DNA from: Chrysoperla carnea
Lineage: Eukaryota; Arthropoda; Insecta; Neuroptera; Chrysopidae
Direction of reading: 5' to 3'
NCBI RefSeq assembly: GCF_905475395.1
Contig: NC_058340.1
Coordinates: 75,060,181-75,124,180 of the forward strand
Length of the DNA stretch: 64,000 nt
The notes beneath the pieces are model-generated. The model saw only the letters and a list, made by a program, of their open reading frames with translations. It did not search any database and was not told the DNA's origin. The translations under genes and the position numbers were made by a program. Positions 11,598 to 25,200 of the stretch are shown piece after piece. Every line of letters starts with the position of its first letter. Positions within the stretch are counted from its first letter, which is position 1.

Positions 11598-14500
11598 ATG
11601 AAAAATATATTTTTATTTGCGTTATTAATTCTACCAACTGTTATTTTAACGGTTGATAATGGTAAGTTATTTTTCATTATCTGGCTTCTGGCTTTTCGAT
11701 TTTCGATAATTTTGCTGAGCATTTATTTTTACTGATAAATATTTTTTAGAACGTTGAATCTTTATTCAAGTTCAGTTTTATTATTTATAGAAAATAATTT
11801 TGAAGAAACTTTTTCGATATTAGCTAAAATAAGATCTCATTTATAATTAATTATTGTAATATACCGACCCAATTTTGATTTTGAACTCGATTCCAACATA
11901 TGGTTTTACATTGATTTGGTTTCTATTTATAAATTTTTCACGTAGTAAAGCTATTATTAAGCAGAACAAATTTCCTATGTCTGTGTACAGATTGAAAGTT
12001 AATGTTAAATTTTCATCAAAGATTTACGGTGCCAGTCAGTTTGAGAATTAAGTAAAATTACATTTTAATAAACGGTAAAGATATTCGGGCACTTTCGTGT
12101 ATCTGACGTTAACGCTCATCTTAGGTCTTAGAACATTAGGCAAAAAACCAAATTAAAGCAAGTAGATTACGAATCCGTTGTTGGAGCTGATGAAAAATGA
12201 ATGCTTTTTCCTATGGTAGCGTTCATTCCATGGTCCACGGGTTTACCATGCCTTTAATGGGGTCGAGTCAGCACGGGTCTGCGATTTTTGGCCGATTTTG
12301 GTTAAGCCTGTGATTACGTTCATTCACTCATCATCAGAAAAATCCGAGAAAAGCTAAAAAACTTAGATAATATTCTCTACACGCTAATCATCTACTCCAG
12401 GGAGGGCTACCATCCAGCTACGAGGGAGGGCGAATCGCCAAAAACCTGTTGGGTGAAGGAAACTCGCTCGGTAACAGAGCCGAGGAGATCTTGAAACTAA
12501 ACAGAGCTGATATTAGAGTCATCGTAAAGTTACTCACAGGGCATGATAACCTGAACAAGTTCCAACATCAGATTGGAAAAAGACAAACTCCCGCGTGTGA
12601 CAGATGCGGAGAAAATTCAGAAGAAACATCGATCCACTTTCTCTCTTACTGCCCGGCGCTCATACAGCAGCGAAGGAAATGGTTTGGTCCGGCTATAGTC
12701 GAACCAGAAGAAATTAGGAAACTCAGCGCAAGGCAAAACCTGGGTTTCAGTACATCAGTTGGCTATAATAGCCACTAAAAAGTGTAGCGGGGATAGAGTA
12801 CAAGGGTCTATTTAGCTAGGTGCTCTGAACCATTGCTTCGAGGCGCGATGCTCGAGCATGGCCCGCTAACCTCCATACCATACCAATCATCTACTCCAAA
12901 TAGTCTTAACGTGACACTCACGCTAAACATACGACAGTGTTCTAATAACTTCACTCTCTATTAAAAGCTAAATGAATTGGGACTCTTAAAAATTAAAACC
13001 TCGATATTTTCTTGGAAGTATGTCAGGCATTTTCGACAGAAAGTTTGTTAGGATACTTTTCCTAGTTAGAGCACCATTCTTATAATGGGATAAGTTCTCG
13101 TTCTAAAAACTTATGATAATAATTTTGAAAGTCAAAAAATTGAAATGGAATAGCGAACTTTGATTTATTTAAAATGGTAATTTTTTTCTTTTTTAGGATA
13201 TAAATACGTAGCCAGAGCCGAAGATGAATTGGACGAGGATTTAGTTGCTGTTGAAGGGGAAAATGATGAGATGACCGTAACCGAAGATACAGAAGAGGAG
13301 GATGGAAAAACAACGGCTTCACCGGACGCAGAAACGACAATTTTATTCGTTAAACCTATTGCTATTGCTGGATCTCAATTAGGTAAGTAAATTCATCAAC
13401 TGTAGTGCCTAAAGTCTGAATAAACAGGGGGAAACGTTAAAAGAGACAAATTTATACTAGTAGGTTGCTATAAAAAGGCACCCGGCACCCACGGAAAAGA
13501 CAAATTTTTATGAGAAGAGCCTCATATAAGGAGACAAAAAATAAAGTAAAAAGGGGGAAAAGGTCCGCACACAAGGAAATGATATGGATTAATTCGACAC
13601 TGTAATTAAAATGTCTCGAAGTACCATCTCTTTTTCTCTCTGGGAGGGTGGGGGATTGCCTAAGCATAATGAAAATCAGACGGCGCCTTATTTTTTTTAG
13701 TCTTCGTAAATTACTTTTGCGTGGCGTACGTCAGTCGATTTAGATGAATAGAAGGACTGACACAGGATAAATTTCTAACAGCAATTTTTCTTCGGAAATC
13801 GTTTTCTTTTTTTCTTTTGGCCTGTCCTCGGTGCCATGGCCGATGCGGAGCTCTTAGGCTGTTACCTAATCCGCTTAGTGGTTAATTCGTCACTGCCTCT
13901 TTCACAATCCCTATGGAAAATAGAATTTGGTTTGGTAGAATGCCTTTAAATGCTTTCTCCCATTATAATTTTGTTAAAAAGGTCTTTATTTTCCCAATTT
14001 GATCATAATTTGGAATTTGATTTTTCAGAACTTCCCGCTGGACGTTTAGTGGAGTTTTTAGTTGGATTTACAAACAAAGGCAACCAAGATTTCGTTTTAG
14101 AAACCTTGGACGCATCTTTCCGTTATCCAATGGACTACAATTTCTACATACAAAATTTCTCAGCAATTGCATACAATCGACTTGTGAAACCTGGACATGA
14201 AGCAAGTTTATCGTATAGTTTCTTACCATCAGAAGCTTTTGCTGGACGTCCATTTGGTTTGAATATCAATTTAAATTATCGTGATGCAGCTGGTGCTTCG
14301 TTCCAAGAAGCTGTATACAATGAAACCGTACAAATTATTGAAATCGAAGAAGGTTTAGATGGTGAAACATTCTTCTTGTACGTATTTTTGGCTGCTGGTG
14401 TTGTACTGTTATTGGTTGTTGGTCAACAATTTTTGGGTTCATATGGTCGTAAACGGACTACACGTAAACCTGTTGTTGAAACTGGTACCAAAAATCCAAA

Positions 14501-14982
14501 TAATGTCGATTATGATTGGTTGCCAAAACAAACATTGCAAACTTTAAGTAAGTTTATTTTATATACTTTTTCGAACTTTTATGGCCGGCTTTAAACTGTT
14601 GGCAGCCTTGGGTACTTTTTCGTTGTGGGTCCATATGGATAGAAATTTTACAATAAGGGGTTAAAACTGTTCAATACTGGAAGGGGGAGGGTATATTTAG
14701 CACATTTCAAACATTGACCAGATATAATCGATTTAACTAACATCTGCACAATCTGGAAAATACACCGGATTGGTCACTATAAAAATTTATGTGCTTTCGA
14801 AAAGTCTTTGAAAATGAATTTCTTTTTTTTTTTCAGATAAAATCGATAGCAGTTCAAAATCACCAAAAGCTGGGAAAAATTCCAAGTCACCCAAAGCAGG
14901 TAAACAACAAAAAGCTGTCGCAAACAACAAACATGAATCACAAAGTCCAAAACAGCGTAAAAATCGAGCTCGAGCAGAATAA
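11598..14982 (+). CDS. Ssr1: Translocon-associated protein subunit alpha (TRAP-alpha / SSR1), four exons
   Basis: Exons: 11598-11661, 13197-13382, 14029-14547, 14837-14982, all with GT/AG borders and matching phases (1, 1, 1). The product is 304 aa. TRAP-alpha is a subunit of the ER-membrane TRAP complex that helps nascent chains enter the Sec61 translocon. Exon 1 encodes a signal peptide (MKNIFLFALLILPTVILT). Residues about 29-62 are an acidic lumenal segment. The core domain (about 70-195) contains ELPAGRLVEFLVGFTNKG and LDASFRYPMDYNFYIQNFSA. A single membrane span lies at about 198-218 (LYVFLAAGVVLLLVVGQQF), followed by a basic cytosolic tail with KSPKAGK repeats ending RKNRARAE. N-glycosylation sequons occur at N126 and N181. 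Intron 1 holds a non-LTR retrotransposon fragment at 12402-12778. Confidence 0.97.
12402..12778 (+). pseudogene. Non-LTR retrotransposon C-terminal fragment in SSR1 intron 1
   Basis: The frame reads GLPSSYEGGRIAKNLLGEGN, then DIRVIVKLLTGHDNLNKFQH, CDRCGENSEETSIHFLSYCP and a stop at 12776-12778. The Cys-x2-Cys then His-x4-Cys spacing and the LLTGH segment are typical of the end of Jockey/R1-type reverse transcriptase ORFs, after RNase H. Only the 3' end is present, a 5'-truncated dead copy. About 110 bp of possible 3' UTR follows. Confidence 0.7.
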
Positions 14983-15647
14983 ACTTAACAAAAAAAGAAC
15001 ATAATCGTTTGTTTTTTTTTTTACTTGCGCGTATCACGTGTCGTTATTTATCGATGATTTACAAAGACTGTAGGATAAGAAATTATTGTCCAATCCTATC
15101 TCCAAATCATTTTTCATCACATCAATACCCATTTCTCCCCCCACTCCTGTTTTTCATTTCATTTCAGGCTCTTTGAGTGTGATAAATATTAATTTTTTTT
15201 GTGGGTGTGTTTTTGAATTATTCATTAAAACAATTTTGTTCCTTTCCCATCCCCTCTTATATAAAAATTTCTTTATTTACGAAGGAAATAAATCCTTTGG
15301 CTTCCCGTTCAATATTAAAACCCAAGTCTAGTAAAACTATAAAAGAACTGGTGGGGAATTCCTTAATTTGGTAAGGAGTTCGCATTAAAGTAGTTTTTAA
15401 GGTTAAAAAATAAATTTATTTAATAAAACTTATTTGTACAGTAAAGTTCATAAAATAATAAACCAACTGTTGTGATTTTCTTCTTTTTTTTTATTGAAAT
15501 TAAAAACACAAGAAAAAAAAACGTATTTATTGATTTCATAATATTTGTAAGTTTTGTTATTTAACCTACAATCTCCCCGATTATTCCGTGTCCTAATATC
15601 ATTTTAAAATTGATGAGTATTCAGCGAGGAAGATTTTCAAATACTAA

Positions 15648-16160
15648 CAACAACAACAATAGGCGCTACAGCCCGAAGTGGGCCTTCGCCTCCTCCACAA
15701 TGCGCCTCCAGACGTTGCGGTCCTGGGTCTTGGTTCCCCATCCAGTGACTCGCATTGTCCTCAAATCATCCAGCACCTGGTCCATCCATCTGAGCCTTGG
15801 TCTTCCTCTCTTCCTGGTAGCATAGATCTTGGCGTTAAGTATCTTCTTCGACATCCTGGCGTCTTCCATTCTCTGGACGTGCCCAAACCAACGGAATCTT
15901 TGATATTTGATGAACTTAACAATATATTCACCGTCCAGGATTTCTAATATCTCGCTGTTGTTCCGGATACGCCATTCTGTCTCATTGATTTGTACCGCTC
16001 CATAGATTCTTCTGATTATTTTCCGTTAGAACCTTCTTATCTTCTCCTGATCTTCTACCGTGAGTGTCCAGTTTTCACTCCCATAGGTTATTACTGGTCG
16101 AACCAAAGTCTTGTATATTTTTAACTTTATCCTTCTGGTAATCAGCTTGCTTTTCAAGAG
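15648..16160 (-). pseudogene. RTE-type reverse transcriptase 3' fragment with (TTG)n tail
   Basis: On the minus strand the sequence reads KLKIYKTLVRPVITYGSENW, then after a frame break [38 protein letters not shown] and [15 protein letters not shown] before a stop. This is the familiar C-terminus of RTE/BovB-like reverse transcriptases. The tail is a GTT trinucleotide run (CAACAACAACA on the plus strand, 15648-15660). The copy is 5'-truncated and frameshifted. It lies beyond the SSR1 3' end, in the gap facing COPS1. Confidence 0.8.
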
Positions 16161-16230
16161 CTTCACATTTGCAAATACTAAGCCATTCCAAATTGAGCCA
16201 GATGATCACGCCGGCTGTGAATTCATAAAT

Positions 16231-17581
16231 CTTTCTATTTCCCCATAGTCACATCTTCCGCATCAGGCCTCAAATGGAAATTTGGTATAGAGCTTTTCCA
16301 TTTGTCTTGACAAGTTTAATTTAGTGGTACAATTTTCTGCTATCAATAACAGAACACCCTGTATAATCTATAGACTTATATGTCCATCCATACAATTATA
16401 TTAATAAAACCTGAAATAAAACTCATGAACGAAGCGAATATGAAGATTGATTAAATTGAAATGATTAAAACATTTTTTGTTTGAATTTTTTTATTATTTA
16501 TTTTTACAAATTTTCCACATTATTCGATCCATAATTAAGTTTTTTTTTCAAAATGTTTCAGTCATAATTTGAGTAGAGATTGATTTTTTGTTTGTTTCCG
16601 ATTTCTATAAATAATTCGCTGGATTATTATGCATTATTTTTGTTTGTTTAACAAACGTTATTAATTATTATTACAAAAATACCAACAAGGCTCATTCCAT
16701 AATTTTATTTTAACAAAATTTAGAAAAGATGTGTCCAATTATTTGAAAGTTTTCATTTTTGAGAACACCTTTTTCGAAAACTTTCCAATTCATTGGGAAA
16801 TCGATTCATTTTTTTTGTTTTTTGAATTGTTAGCACCCATTAAATATTTAATTTACAATTAAAAAAAAAACTATGTTTAAAAGTACACTGAAAGGTATCG
16901 TAAATGAGGACAAAAATATTGTATGAAACTTCAGAAAAAGGCAATTTCTTTCCTTTAAAAATAGAATTCTTTCAGAGGCTCTCCTAAGCTAATTATACGT
17001 TTTTGACTGGTATTACTTTGAAAATTTCGCAATTTTACTTGGCCACTAAAGCAACTTTTGAACAGTTTTTGAGAACAATATTGGAAAATTTCTGTTTTCT
17101 TCAAAAACATGTTCAATAACTTCTAGTTTCCTAAAATATCGTCGAATCATTTGCTCGAAACTCATTAATTCGATTTCGATTTTAAATTTCATTAAACATC
17201 CGGGATTAGTTAAAATTGAATTTCTGTTTATTGTAAAAACAAGTTCAATAACTCCTAGTTCTAAAGGTATCGTCGAATTTTTGAATAATACTGGCCTTTT
17301 TTAAAGCTCCCGTGCATGTTTTTAAAATAAGTAAAAAATCATTTCTGAGAAATCGTTGAAGAAATTCTGTTTTTTTTTTTAATCGATTTTCTTAATCGTA
17401 AATTAAAGAATTAATCACATAATTTGTTGTTTTTTTTTTTTTTTGACAATGGAAAAAAAGCCTTGAGTTGTTTTTATTTTTTTGGTGTAGGTTTTTTTTA
17501 ATTATTTGATGCGTTTTTTATTTGATTTTCTTTAATTAATTTCAAAAAAGTCTATCACACAACTTAAACAAAATTCCGTTA
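16231..17581. other. Gene-free AT-rich stretch between SSR1 and COPS1
   Basis: I see no exon or element boundary here. The sequence is AT-rich with T runs. It includes two loosely similar stretches around 17080 and 17220 (CAATAACT(T/C)CTAGTT), possibly an old tandem duplication. Confidence 0.4.
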
Positions 17582-20056
17582 TTAATTTCTGGGCGGTGCC
17601 AATGAACCACTTGATCCTGGGGCTACAGACATTTCACCACCTTGACCACCACTTTCTCGTTGAGGACTCTATAAAAACACAGAAAAAAATGACAATTTCT
17701 AAGTTCCCTTTTCATGTAGATGAAATATCATTGTTTTAAGATTGTTATAAAGAAAATGCTATTTAATTACAAACTTTTCAAAAATTGAAAGTCGATTATT
17801 CCTATAACAGGAAAGTTTTGCCAAAATGTAAAGTTATTCCTGTTCTTGGTTTTCATGAAAAACAATGTTAAAGCTACAAATAGGGAATATTCATGAAATT
17901 TAAATTGGATTCAAATATTTTTCTTCCGTAACTTTAATGACTGAACATTTCAACTAAATCATTATTTTTTAGTAATTAATATATTTTTAATTACTTAAAA
18001 TTAATTAATAAAAGTATAAATTCAGTGATGGCATTTAAAAATTTCTAAAACGGAAATTCAAATTTTTATACGGACGTGACATCAAAGTACGGGCTTGTCA
18101 AATTTGTTGACATACTGTATGATATTAATTATTTACATTTTATATGGTATTTCATTAAATTATATTATTCTACGGCTTTTTTGTAAATTATACATTGAAA
18201 TTGTCACCAATTGACAGATCACGTACTTATACATCATCAACAGAGAGCACCAAAAAACTGCGTTTAAATATCTCAAATTTATAATGTACTTTAAGTATTT
18301 TTTTTACACTTAAATACACCATTTATATTTTTTACTTTGTTATAACGGTGTAAACAATGAATTAAAAATATATAAAAAATACATGAATACTCCCTATTGT
18401 CCAGCGAAGAGAGTGAGTAACTGCTAGTTTATAAGAATAATAAAAATGAATGAGTTTTACCTTGACATGTATTTGGTTTTTAAGCATTGCAGCTCGAAGC
18501 ATCAACATTCTAGTACGTCGAATATACTCCTCACCCATATTTAACGCTTTCTCGAACGTAGTCGAACGTTGATCAACATCTTTCGCAAATAAAATTTTAT
18601 TATGTGAATCAATACGCGCTTGTATCTGTCCATCCAGAATTAATTGCATTAATTCATCCTCCAAAGCTATCACCGTACAATTAAACGATCCAGCCATTTT
18701 ACGCATATCCGCTGACGAATACGGACTAAAATATTGTATTAACGCACGATTACGTATTTGCGTATATAACGTATTAATATGCGGTGCAATATACATATCC
18801 AGCAATAAATTATCCTTAATATCATCCAGAAGTTTTAAACAGGATGCATATTTCGATTCATAAAATTTAAAAATAATATCTCGAAGTTGTGGCTCTAATT
18901 CCAAAAATAATTTAAACGAACAACTAAAAATCACTTGCTTTTGTAATTCTAAACGATCGAATGTTGCTAACGCACACAGACCACCATACATGGCAACATT
19001 ATTCGCGGATAATAGCTCCGGAAAATCACAATGATCTAAATTCGCGGCTAAAAAATGTTTTGCAGCACTTTTATATTTTTTCGTTGCTAATTCTGCTAAA
19101 CCTGCCGCACATTTTAATCGTGTTAAAATCGTTTGATTTGCATCTTTACTATGCGCTTCCGTAAAATCCGGTGTTGCTTCTGCTTTCGATACGTAACTAA
19201 GTACGTGCGACCAATTTTGTAAATACACCGAAACTTTAATAACATTTAAACACATATTAACGACATGTTTACCACTCGTACAATAATCACGGGCACGTGA
19301 ATAACACTTTAACGCATTCGATAAATCACCACAATCTAAGTAATGATCACCTAAATCATCATGACCACGTCGAATTGATTCTTTGATCGAATTTGACTTG
19401 TAATTCTTTAAATCGGTGTCTAATTTTTCTAATTTCAAAGCAGCTTTCTTCGATTTCGATTCAATCCACATGGTATCCAACGTAGGCATATCTTGTGATG
19501 TTGGTTGGGACGCAATATCTGGTAAACTATGTGGTCCTAGCATATCTGTTAGTTTTTTATGTAATTGCTGGTATAAATTAACATTATATGTGGTCATGAC
19601 ATAATTTATAGCCATTTTTAAACTTTCTAAACGTAAATATGGACAATGATCGGCGATATAAATTAATCGGTACAATTTTGCCAAACCTATGTAACTATTT
19701 GCATACACTTCTAAATCCAATGTTGGATTTTCCACAATATATGCTTCTTCTTCGGTATTATCATTATCTTCTGGTGGTGCATCCACTTGCATTGGTTCGA
19801 CAGCATTCTGGAAATTTGTATACATTTTTTTTTTAAAATTATTAGAAAAACTAATATCTGTCAAGAAAGACGTGACTTGACATTTAGAGTAAACACAACC
19901 TAGAAATAGTATAACTAGAAAACGAATTACATATTTAAAAGTTTTTGTATGTAATTTAGTAAATTTGAACCGGAAAATTATTTTTTCCGAAAGAAAATTT
20001 GTATTAAATATGAATATTTATACCTGAAATAGTAGAGCCTGCATGGGAAGCGGCAT
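17582..20056 (-). CDS. COPS1: COP9 signalosome complex subunit 1 (CSN1/GPS1), three exons
   Basis: Exons on the minus strand: 20056-20024 ([11 protein letters not shown]), 19807-18461, 17668-17582, all phase 0; the product is 488 aa. CSN1 is a scaffold subunit of the COP9 signalosome, which removes NEDD8 from cullin-RING ligases. The middle exon carries nearly the whole protein: NAVEPMQ and [17 protein letters not shown] near the start, helical-repeat segments such as [20 protein letters not shown] and [15 protein letters not shown], then the PCI region with [30 protein letters not shown] and [16 protein letters not shown]. The last exon encodes a Gly/Ser/Pro-rich tail ending SLAPPRN, as in other CSN1 proteins. 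Intron 2 is largely filled by a family D element (17879-18398). Without the last splice the frame would run about 30 nonsense codons past NQIHVK. Confidence 0.97.
17879..18398. mobile_element. Small inverted-repeat element, family D, copy 1
   Basis: A 520-bp block begins AATAGGGAATATTCATG and ends with the inverse of AATAGGGAGTATTCATG. Its interior (for example CGGACGTGACATCAAAGTAC and GTTATAACGGTGTAAACAAT) recurs at 24467-25230. It lies wholly inside COPS1 intron 2 and has no ORF. I could not define a clear target duplication. Confidence 0.7.
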
Positions 20057-20662
20057 TTTGACTGTGAATTTAGTCACTATTCAATTTCAAATTAAGTCAA
20101 TAGGCGGTTTATTTTAAAAATTAATTGTTTATGAAAATAATTCTATAATTTTTTATTTTTAAATATAAGGAATTTTGGAGAAAATTAATAAAACTAAAAT
20201 TTTGAAGAAAAACAGAAACAAATTTTTTTTCAATTTTGAATGTTTTCGACATGCTGAGTGATCTTAATAGTAAAGAAATTTACCATCTTAATTTCTCCAC
20301 CAAACACGTGTGGCGGTAGTTGATACTTATTTAACATTAAAAATTTCATTTTAAAATATATACATAGATAATAAAATAAAAAATATTTCTATCACCATAG
20401 AAATTAAAATTATTAAATAAATAAATTTACTTTATATAAAAAATATTGTAAAAAAATGTTTGAAAATATTGATTTAAATAAATCATAAAACTTTATTGCT
20501 GTAAATTTTTTTTCGCCATCTCTTATTATATTTCAGAAATAAAATTATATAAAAATTTTGAATTAAAAAAAAAAAAACACCAAGCAAAACTAACGCTACT
20601 AACGATTGGTGCACGAATTATTTCACAGTAAGAAGTTTTCGTACAGAGAGGGATATCTATAC

Positions 20663-20987
20663 CATGAAGGTTATAAGAAGGAGAACGATCGCTATAGAAA
20701 ATATTGTCCCCGAAATATGGATAAAATAAATGAGGCGCTGCGACCGCTAAGTAGTATCAATAAAAGCGGGCTGTTGTGCGCTAATTTGAAATGATATATC
20801 AATTTGTACATTATGCAACTAACTTCATCTACTTGTACTCATAAACAGCTTATTTCGCAGATACTACTTCTTGATGACAGCGCGGCTGGTGGTTGAAAAA
20901 TGAACTACAAATTCTACAAATTTTCAGGGACAGACGCGCTAATGCTTTAACACGTAGCGATCGTTCTCCTTCTTTATAACCTTCATG
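20663..20987. mobile_element. P-element-like MITE, copy 2 (325 bp)
   Basis: Termini CATGAAGGTTATAAGAAGG and the inverse of CATGAAGGTTATAAAGAAGG are flanked by perfect 8-bp repeats ATCTATAC (20655-20662 and 20988-20995). The interior is in the opposite orientation to copies 1 and 3. It lies 607 bp upstream of the COPS1 start. Confidence 0.9.
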
Positions 20988-21021
20988 ATCTATACAATAT
21001 AACTAAATCTTTTATCTATGT

Positions 21022-22004
21022 CATGGAGGTTATAAAGAAGGAGAACGATCGCTACGCGCTAAAGCATTAGCACGTCTGTCTCTGAAAATTTGTATAATTT
21101 TTAGTTCATTTTTCAGCCACCAGCCGCGTTGTCGTCGGTAAGGGGGCGTCCATAAATTACGTGAGATGATTAAGGGGGGGAGGGGGTCGAGTCAAATATC
21201 ATCTAATCTCACATTGGGGAGAGGGGGGGTCTCGACAAATATCACGCAATTTTTTTTTCTGATTGAAACAAAAAAATATTATACTATTTTGTTGAATTTA
21301 ATCCAAATTGTATGTACATGTTTAAAATTTAATCTTAAGCGTTAACGTAATATGATCACGATTATTCACTAATTCGTTCGGAAACTATAACTCTCAGCAA
21401 TATTGATTGGAAGTCTTAACTAGTCGTAAATAAAAGCACAAACCAAATTGTTTTTTTCTTTTTACAATAAACAATCTAACGCGTTTACGTAATAAACCCA
21501 CATTCTGAAAAATCTCACGTGAGATTGGGGGACGGGGGAGGGGGTTGACTAAAACCTCACGACATCTCACCAAGGGGAGAGGGAGGGACAGAAAATTTAA
21601 AAAAACACCTCACGTAATTTATGGACGCCCCTTAAGTAGTATCTGCGAAGTTAGCTGTTTATGAGTACAAGTAGATGAAGTTAGTACCATTAAAATTTAT
21701 AAAGTAGTATAGATAAATTTATAAAGTAGTATAGATAAATTTATAAAGTAGAATAGATAATTTATAAATTATTCCTTAGTAAATAATAATAATAATTAAT
21801 AATAATTTTATTATTTGCTTTTTTTTTTCCTTTGAATGATATTATATACACGAATATTAAACGTTGATAGATCATTTGAAATTAGTGCACAACAGCCCGA
21901 TTTTAATGAGACAACTTAGCGATCCCAGCGCCTCACTTATTTTGTCCATATTTTGGGGACAATATTTTCTATAGCGATCGTTCTCCTTTTTTATAACCTC
22001 CATG
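21022..22004. mobile_element. P-element-like MITE, copy 3, interrupted by another element
   Basis: Ends match copies 1 and 2 (CATGGAGGTTATAAAGAAGG) and an 8-bp duplication ATCTATGT flanks it (21014-21021 and 22005-22012). The 983-bp span includes a 491-bp nested element at 21142-21632. Without it the copy is about 490 bp, the longest of the three. It sits 34 bp after copy 2 and about 210 bp before the UQCRC2 start. Confidence 0.9.
21142..21632. mobile_element. Harbinger-like MITE nested in P-like copy 3
   Basis: Inverted ends share GGGGCGTCCATAAATTACGT. The element splits the sequence GTCGGTAAGTAGTA, which is intact in copy 1 (about 1681-1694), and duplicates TAA (21139-21141 and 21633-21635). 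A 3-bp TAA/TTA duplication with G-rich ends points to the PIF/Harbinger group. Beyond the termini are G-rich runs in mirrored positions. No ORF. Confidence 0.85.
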
Positions 22005-22217
22005 ATCTATGTCAAAAACCATAATCTGTGGTCTTTACAGTTGGACACACTGGTAGTAAATCTAAAATTTGAAAACCTAGTTACATTTTTTTTTTCTATT
22101 ATATAACATTTGACGTAGTGTCATTTTTAAGTTGGCACTAAGTTCTTCATTCTCATATGAAGAATTCGATCAGATTGAATAAAATTTGAGTAGTTTTCCA
22201 ATAATTTTCCAATACAA

Positions 22218-25200
22218 ATGATGGCCTGCAAAGCCTCGAGCGCACCTTTTTTGCGTAATATCGTTGTAAGTAATTGATATTTTAATTTTCCAAATTCGAT
22301 TCAGACTGTACAATACAGATGGACGACTTTTCGATGTTACATAAACCTTGGACTTACTTTATATTTTCCTAGGTACGTAGCTATTCAGCACAAGCTGCTC
22401 CGGCTTTATCATGCTCCAAATTGGAACAAACAACTCTTCCAAACAAAATAGTTGTTGCATCGGTAGCAAGTAGTTCACCTTTAGCCCGTGTATCAGTTCT
22501 CTTCAAGTAAGTTTCAATTTCGTAATCTACTTCATAATCAGAGAATTTTAGCTAAAAAAGTGTGTTTTTAAAGGGCTGGTTCACGATATGAAAGCCCCGA
22601 AGAAGCTGGTTTAGCTCATGCATTACGTATTGCCGCTGGTTTAACCACAGCAGGAGCTAGTAAACTTGCAATCACACGTACTTTACAAAAATTGGGTGCA
22701 AATTTAACAGCTACATCTGATCGTGAAAGTATCACGTACACATTGGAAGGTACACGTGATGCTGTTGAACATTCATTAAATATTTTACGTGAAGTTGCCA
22801 CTCAACAAGTGTTCAAACCCTGGGAAATTCATGATAATCTAAGTCGAATTCAATATGAAATTACAGGTTTAGCTAATCCAGTAAGTTCACAAAATGATAA
22901 TCGAGAAAATAAAGCTTTTAATACAGGGATCGACTCCTCGTCAGTAGATTTTTATGGCAGCTGGTGGAAAATGCTTGTCGGAGTGTGATCAACAAAATCA
23001 CCACTTAATGGGCGTAAATCGAAAAAGCACAAGTTCACATTAATATAATTTTGTTGGGTCACTCAGACAAACATTTTTCACCGGGTCCCATAAAAATTTA
23101 CTGGTGTGGAGGTTTTTCCTGGGTCAAATGCCTTATTTTCTCGACTAAAACTAATGAACCTAGTTTAGAGGATGATATTCATTTGTTTATGATGGGTAGG
23201 TTCGAGCTATTGATATCTTGCACAAAGCAGCTTTTCGACAAGGTTTAGGCAATTCTTTGTTCTGCTCAAAGAGTCGTATCAGCAAAATTAATGGAGAATC
23301 GTTGTGTGAATACGTTTCAAAAACATTCACTGCACCACGTGCCGCAGTTGCTGGTGTTGGAATGGACCTAAACAGTCTCGTAGCGTTCGCAAATGATTTA
23401 CAAATCGAGTCATCGGAAGGACCTGCAGCCGCATCAAAATACTACGGTGGAGAATTAAGGTAAACTAATGATAAAATCTAAAAATAATGATTGATAACAC
23501 ATCTAGGCATAAATATGGAACTACAACATTTCATTTCATGTCTAAATCTTTTGTATTTTTTTTTGTAAAGTTTACCACCAAAAAGTTACATTTTAACCTA
23601 GTAGAGGCTCGCTTCGCTCGCCTGACAAATGTTCTCAGTAGGAGACTTAAGATAAATTTTATATTTCAGAAAAGAATCAGGCGGTCAATTAGCTCATGTA
23701 GCGATTGCTGGACAAGGTGCTTCATTAAAAGACACAAAAGCAGCCCTCGCCGCAGCTGTTTTACAACAAGCACTCGGGGCTGGTCCCTCAATAAAATGGG
23801 GCTCGTCTGCTGGTAACCTAGTAAAGGCTGTTACTTCAGCCGCTGGTAAAACACCAGTAGCTGTGACAGCATTAAATGCTGAATACAGTGACAATGGTTT
23901 GATTGGAGCCCTTGTCTCATGTCCTGCTGAAGCCGCTGATGGTATTGTACGTGCTGCTGTCTCAGCACTAAAATCGATTAATGTCTCTGATGCTGATATT
24001 CAACGTGGTAAAGCTCTATTGAAAGCGAATGTTTTGGATCAAGCTGAGAGTGGTCGTACTTTAGTCGAAGAAATTGGACAACAAGCTTTATTACTTGGTA
24101 AAGTTACATCCGCTAAAGAATTGGCACAAGCAATTGATTCAGTTTCACAGAACGATGTATTAAACGTAAGTTCGATTGTTAATTAACGGTGATTGTGATT
24201 CGAGCAAATATTATAGCGATCGAGTAAGTATTTTGGATGAGCTTGCCAGAAATGGCACGATGCTGCCGGACACAAGCATCAATAAATATCCGGGAGTTCC
24301 ATTTGCGAACCGCAAGTTACTCCTGAAAGAGGATATTCTGAAAAAGGCCAATCTTAGATGGAGGGAAGAACGTACTTATGGTACTACAAGACAGATATGG
24401 TCTGAGTACAATCGCACGCGTTCCGAAGTTGTCATATCACTTCCAAGGCCCTCTGTTCGCAAAGTTGAATATTCATGAAATTTAAATTTGATTCAAATAT
24501 TTTTCTTCCGTAACTTTAATGACTGGACATTTCAACTAAACCATTATTTTAGTAATTAATATCTTTTTAATTACTTAAAATTAATTAATAAAAGTACAAA
24601 CTCAGTGAGGACATTTAAAAATTTCTAAAACGGAAATTAAAATTTTTATACGGACGTGACATCAAAGTACGGGCTTGTCAAATTTATTGACAATATCTGG
24701 ATGACCGAGCTTTGCTCGGTGTTTTTTTACTTAAAAAGACAAATTTCATAAGAACCGTTTAAAACTCCACATAACTACCAATTTGAATCCCTTGGTACAC
24801 CAATAGATGTCAGCAACAGTCCTATTTTACATTGTATGTAAGAACCGTTTAAAACTCCACATAACTACCAATTTGAATCCCTTGGTACACCAATAGATGT
24901 CAGCAACATTGTATGTTTCTGTTTTTCATGAAAAGACGGATAAAACGACATTTCTGATAAATGAAACCTTGTTAGATCGACTTATCGCCCCAAAAAACCC
25001 CTACATACTCATTTTCATGAAAATCGTTGGAGCCATTTCCAAGATCATTGATATATATATAAGAATATATACAAGAATTGCTCGTTTAAATATATAAGAT
25101 AAGATACTGTAGGATATTAATTACTTACATTTTATATGGTATTTAATTAAATTATATTATTTTTTATTTTGTTATAACGGTGTAAACAATGAATTCAAAA

